NCBI GenBank assembly: GCA_038230215.1 | Contig: JBBRNR010000005.1 | Span: 1-64,000 of the forward strand | Length of the DNA stretch: 64,000 nt | DNA from: DASVRZ01 sp038230215 | GTDB lineage: Bacteria; Verrucomicrobiota; Verrucomicrobiia; Chthoniobacterales; DASVRZ01 | Direction: 5' to 3' | Shown here: positions 60,588 to 64,000 of the stretch, piece after piece | Position numbering within the stretch: the stretch's first letter is position 1 | Layout of the letters: each line of letters opens with the position of its first letter | Program-made: the position numbers and the translations under genes | The notes under the pieces: model-generated | Databases searched by the model: none | Seen by the model: the letters and a program-made list of their open reading frames with translations, nothing else | What the model was told of the DNA's origin: nothing

Positions 60588-61633
60588 ATCTTGTGATCGG
60601 CGCGGTCGCTGCGCAGATGAATCGTCTTGCGATCCAAGTTATGCACAGCCCGAATGTAGCGCACCGTCTGGCTGCGCGCGCGCATGAGAATCGAGTGCGT
60701 GATCGCCGTATTGCCGAGCATTTTCACTCCCGGGAGCAGAGGACTGTCCGTAATTCCCGTCGCACAAAAAATCGCACTGTCGCCACACACCATGTCGTCC
60801 GCCGTATAGATGCGAGTTAGATCCTTATCTGTAAGCGAGCCGCGCAACTCATTGCGCTCCGCCTGATCGCGAAACCACATCCGCATTTGAATGTCGCCGC
60901 CCAAGGCGCGCAAGGCTGTCGCCGTCAGGACTCCCTCTGGGGAGCCTCCGATGCCCACGTAAAGATCGATGCCACTGTCCACCAGGGCCGGTGCGACTGC
61001 GGCAGTGATGTCTCCATCGGAGATCATTCGCAATGTGGCGCCCGCGTCGCGCACCTGTTGGATAAATGTCTCGTTTCTAGGACGATCCAGCACCTGCACA
61101 ACTAAGTCCGACACGCGTTTTTTCAAAATGCGGGCGATGAATGACAGCGTCTCGGAAAGCGGCTGATCGAGCCAGTCTACGGCGACATTAAACTTCCGGA
61201 TCGCCTCCGCCACATCCCGTCCATACGCAAGCTTGTGCGCATAATAGCTCGGAATGTTCATCATCGCCTTCTGTCCCTTCGGAACTTCCGCCGCAGCAAT
61301 CACCGAGATGGAATTCGCCATTCCTTTCGAGATGTTCGTCGTGCCATCGACCGGATCAAGTGCGATGTCGAAGTGCGGCGCACCCTCCCGCCAGGTGCCG
61401 AGTTTGTCACCTAGGAAAATACCCGGCGCACCGTCCTTGATTCCCTCGCCGATAACGACCTCGCCGCAGATATTGACGAGATCGAATACGCCATAAATCG
61501 CGTCGCAGGCCGCTTGGTCAGCTTCCTCTTTTTCGCCCCGACCGATCCATCGCAATGCATTGAGCGCAGCGTTTTCTGTCGCACGAACAAATTCAAACTC
61601 AATAGTACGTTCCGGATCGTGAAAGGTGGACAT
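60584..61633 (-). CDS. glpX: Fructose-1,6-bisphosphatase, class II
   Basis: Gluconeogenic phosphatase (FBP to fructose 6-phosphate), metal-dependent, cytoplasmic. 349 residues from the ATG at 61633 ('MSTFHDPERTIEFEFVRATE'); an upstream ATG adds 17 non-conserved residues. Signatures: 'GEVVIGEGIKDGAPGIFLGD', the metal/phosphate motif 'ALDPVDGTTNISKGM' and 'LYVGIGGSPEGVLTATAL'. Some class II enzymes also use sedoheptulose bisphosphate. Its presence next to rhamnose genes fits growth on sugars entering as trioses. Confidence 0.95.
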   Translation of the reverse strand: MSTFHDPERTIEFEFVRATENAALNALRWIGRGEKEEADQAACDAIYGVFDLVNICGEVVIGEGIKDGAPGIFLGDKLGTWREGAPHFDIALDPVDGTTNISKGMANSISVIAAAEVPKGQKAMMNIPSYYAHKLAYGRDVAEAIRKFNVAVDWLDQPLSETLSFIARILKKRVSDLVVQVLDRPRNETFIQQVRDAGATLRMISDGDITAAVAPALVDSGIDLYVGIGGSPEGVLTATALRALGGDIQMRMWFRDQAERNELRGSLTDKDLTRIYTADDMVCGDSAIFCATGITDSPLLPGVKMLGNTAITHSILMRARSQTVRYIRAVHNLDRKTIHLRSDRADHKI

Positions 61634-61655
61634 ATTATAGGAAGCTGGAGTGAGG

Positions 61656-63860
61656 CTAGCGCAGGAATGCCTCGTGCAAACCACCGTCCACTGTGATTAT
61701 TTGGCCGGTCGTTTTGCTTAGGCGATTGCTCACCAAAAGAAAATACGCCTCAGCCTGATCCGCCGGGGTGATCGGCGCCTTGGTTAGGGTGCGGTCCGCG
61801 TAGAATTGCGCCAGTTTGTTAACCAAAGATTCCGTCGCCTCGTCGTCGGTGTAGGGAATGTTATATTTCGCCAGCGAACCAATCACTCGGTCGCGTGGGA
61901 ACATCGCCGAACCTTGCACCACTGTCGCTGGGGCCACACCATTGACGCGAATCAGAGGAGCGAGTTCGATGGCTAGCTCGCGGACGAGATGATTGGCGGC
62001 CGCCTTGCTCGTGTCGTAGGCAAGGCTGCCTTTTTTCGCAACTGCGGCGTTGGCGCTAGTGGTTAGGACCAAAGCTCCTTTCAGCCCCTGCTCTTTCCAG
62101 GTTTTGTAAGCCTCGTCGGCGACGAAATAGAGACCCGCGACATTGATGCCGAAAGTCAGTGCCCATTTGTCATCGGGGATATGGCCCGTCGTATCGCTGG
62201 CAACAAAAATTCCTGCCGTCACTTCAATCGAATCAAACCCGCCATAGGCGAGCACGACTTGATCTAGCATCGCCCGAATGCTGGCGCGATCGGTGATGTT
62301 CGCGGCGAGACCGATGGCGGGTCCGCAACCCGAGATTCCGCTGCCGGCAACGCCAATGCCTAGTCCGAGCTTGTCGGTGATTTCTTTCGCAGTCGACTCG
62401 GCGGCCGCTTGATTCAAATCCACCGCGACAATGTGTGCGCCTTCCTTGACGAGACGATGCGCGGTTTCTTTACCGATGCCGCTGCCAGCTCCAACAACAA
62501 TGTGGATTTGCCGGGCCAGTTCTTTCTCTGCAGGCATGCGCTGAAGTTTGGCTTCTTCTAACAACCAATACTCGATGTCGAAGGCCTCCTGAAGTGGGAG
62601 AGCGATGTATTCATCGATCGCCTCGGCTCCGCGCATCACTTCCACCGCGCAGTTATAGAACTCGGCTGTGACGCGACTTTCCGATTTGTCTTTTCCCCAA
62701 GCGACCATACCGAGTCCGGGAATGAGAATCACCGTTGGATTTGGGTCGCGCATCGCGGGTGAGTTCGGGCGTTTGCAACTTTGATAGTACTCGGCATAGT
62801 CCGCGCGATATTTAACGAGCCCGTCGGCGAGTTTTTTCTTGAGTGCGGCGATGTCCTCGGTCTGCGGATTCCAGTCCACATAGAGCGGCTTGATTTTCGT
62901 GCGCAGGAAATGGTCGGGACAGCTAGTACCTAGCTCGGCCAGGCGAGGAGCGTCGGCGCTGTTGACGAACCGGAGGATTTTTTCATCGTCTTGAATCGTA
63001 CCGACGAAGCGGGCCTTTTGCGACACCTGACCACGCAACCAAGGGAGAACGGCGGCCAGCGTGGCGCGGCGTTTCGCCTCTTCGAGTGATTGATATTTGG
63101 CTCCCCCGAAAGCTTTGGCGTCGCCGCCTTTTCCTTGATACTTCGACTCGATGAATGCGGCTGCTTTTTCGATGAGATTCAGTGTCAGTTCGTAGCATTC
63201 CCTCTCGTCATCGGCCCAGTTGATGAGGCCGTGTTGGCCCATGATGATGCCGCGCGCCTTTGGATGCTGGCGGCAGATTTCCTGCATGGCCAGACCCAGC
63301 TCAAATCCGGGCCGCAGCCACGGGGTGTGGATGACATCGTCGCCATAAATCGCTTTGGTTAGAGCGACGGAATTTTTCGAGGCCGCGACTGAAATCGCCG
63401 CGTTCGGATGCATGTGATCGACGTGCTTAGCGGGGATGAAGGAATGCAGCGGCGTATCGATGGAACTCGGACGCGGGTTCAGGTTAAATGTCGCATGGGA
63501 GTACATTCCGACCATCTTGTCCTCGGCATCCGTCTTAGGTCCGCGCTCCGGCGCGGCGGTGTAGAGTTCCTGCAACCCGAGAAGCTTATCCTGGTAGAGC
63601 GAGGAGAAATTTTCGCGTTTACTAGTACGCAGATCGCCGCCGCTGCCCTTGACCCAGAGAACCTCGGTGGGCTTGCCGGTAAGCGGATCGTTTTCCATGA
63701 TCTTCGCCGAGGTGTTGCCACCGCCGGTGTTAGTAATGCGCTGGTCTGCACCGAGAATGTTAGAACGATAGATCAGTCTTCCCACAGGGTCGAGTGAGGC
63801 TGCAACGGCGTCGTCCCAGGAATGGTTAACATATTGATAGGTTGGCTTGGTCTGGCTCAT
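61656..63860 (-). CDS. Bifunctional rhamnulose-1-phosphate aldolase/short-chain dehydrogenase
   Basis: 734 residues in two parts. The N-terminal class II aldolase/adducin-like domain (about 1-430) has 'NTGGGNTSAKIMENDPLTGK', 'SFIPAKHVDHMHPNAAI' (zinc His pair) and 'GIIMGQHGLINWADDE'. The C-terminal SDR (about 455-734) has the NAD motif 'IVVGAGSGIGKETAHRLVKEGAH', 'VEVTAGIFVASDTTG', the catalytic Tyr/Lys in 'AYDTSKAAANHLVRELA' and 'ITVDGG'. The aldolase splits rhamnulose 1-phosphate to DHAP and L-lactaldehyde, and the SDR would oxidise or reduce lactaldehyde. Its start overlaps the rhaB stop by 4 nt (ATGA), confirming a rhamnose operon. Confidence 0.93.
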   Translation of the reverse strand: MSQTKPTYQYVNHSWDDAVAASLDPVGRLIYRSNILGADQRITNTGGGNTSAKIMENDPLTGKPTEVLWVKGSGGDLRTSKRENFSSLYQDKLLGLQELYTAAPERGPKTDAEDKMVGMYSHATFNLNPRPSSIDTPLHSFIPAKHVDHMHPNAAISVAASKNSVALTKAIYGDDVIHTPWLRPGFELGLAMQEICRQHPKARGIIMGQHGLINWADDERECYELTLNLIEKAAAFIESKYQGKGGDAKAFGGAKYQSLEEAKRRATLAAVLPWLRGQVSQKARFVGTIQDDEKILRFVNSADAPRLAELGTSCPDHFLRTKIKPLYVDWNPQTEDIAALKKKLADGLVKYRADYAEYYQSCKRPNSPAMRDPNPTVILIPGLGMVAWGKDKSESRVTAEFYNCAVEVMRGAEAIDEYIALPLQEAFDIEYWLLEEAKLQRMPAEKELARQIHIVVGAGSGIGKETAHRLVKEGAHIVAVDLNQAAAESTAKEITDKLGLGIGVAGSGISGCGPAIGLAANITDRASIRAMLDQVVLAYGGFDSIEVTAGIFVASDTTGHIPDDKWALTFGINVAGLYFVADEAYKTWKEQGLKGALVLTTSANAAVAKKGSLAYDTSKAAANHLVRELAIELAPLIRVNGVAPATVVQGSAMFPRDRVIGSLAKYNIPYTDDEATESLVNKLAQFYADRTLTKAPITPADQAEAYFLLVSNRLSKTTGQIITVDGGLHEAFLR

Positions 63861-64000
63861 AAGTTAGTAAATTTGGCGTAGGCCTGCTGCCACGCCTCGG
63901 TTTGTTGGGGTTGATGGGTGATGACAGAAAAGGAGTCGGCGACGAGCTGGCGTCCCGCGGTGAGCGAGTCGAGGTGGCCGAGGGCGAGTGCCTGTACGAG
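63857..64000 (-). CDS. rhaB: Rhamnulokinase, C-terminal fragment (cut by window edge)
   Basis: 47 codons plus TGA at the edge of the window, on the minus strand: 'LVQALALGHLDSLTAGRQLV' then 'ADSFSVITHQPQQTEAWQQA' and 'YAKFTNL'. This is the usual C-terminal helix pattern of rhamnulokinase (FGGY family), which phosphorylates L-rhamnulose. The gene continues beyond 64000. The TGA overlaps the ATG of the aldolase/dehydrogenase by 4 nt. Confidence 0.8.
   Translation of the reverse strand, partial: LVQALALGHLDSLTAGRQLVADSFSVITHQPQQTEAWQQAYAKFTNL

Overview
The window looks like a chromosome segment from a free-living Gram-negative bacterium of the PVC group, most likely Verrucomicrobiota. This is inferred from the high GC, a PEP-CTERM sorting signal, the fused rhamnulose-phosphate aldolase/dehydrogenase, the TPR/ExbB/ExbD/ExbD block and many proteins of no recognised family. 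No marker such as rRNA is present to settle it. There is no transposase, integrase, phage gene or CRISPR array.

Layout. 1-8 kb: tandem array, MacAB/Lol-type efflux ATPase and adaptor, metallo-beta-lactamase-fold hydrolase, Aat, an acidic/RGG protein and two overlapping CNNM/CorC proteins. 8-9.5 kb: DUF309 protein and a DUF4410-type lipoprotein. 9.5-15 kb: an accessory block on the minus strand: a helical/FN3-like protein, a TIR-TM-beta-helix protein, a SLOG protein with four TM segments, and a PDZ protein, headed by a degenerate 21-bp tandem array. This Thoeris-like TIR plus membrane-SLOG pairing is the strongest candidate for an undescribed system. 15-28.7 kb: cytosine-deaminase-like enzyme, RRM protein, dnaX-ybaB, acyltransferase, PpiD/SurA-like chaperone, TPR-ExbB-ExbD-ExbD operon, aconitase, panC. 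28.8-29.8 kb: two small hypothetical genes separated and flanked by attC-like sites, i.e. a small integron-cassette remnant without integrase. 30-38.3 kb: helical protein, a small protein/nucleotidyltransferase pair, a GlcD-type oxidase, a sugar-modification cluster (C-methyltransferase, RfbF-like, PIG-L), tRNA-Gln, LolD-type ATPase, ilvE. 38.8-49.6 kb: glgP, a heavy-metal RND efflux operon (two small secreted Cys proteins, CusB-, CusA- and CusC-like), and a sensor kinase. 49.8-54.8 kb: mostly small secreted, membrane and hypothetical genes, a pseudopilin and a PEP-CTERM protein. 54.8-64 kb: hybrid histidine kinase, nadB, secreted hypothetical, glpX, and the end of a rhamnose operon (rhaB fragment, then the fused aldolase/dehydrogenase).

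A window-wide theme is six unrelated tandem arrays whose unit is always 21 or 42 bp. Five of them end about 60-130 bp before a start codon; three of those genes encode helical or helical/FN3-like proteins of unknown function. A second, independent set consists of dispersed palindromic intergenic elements.
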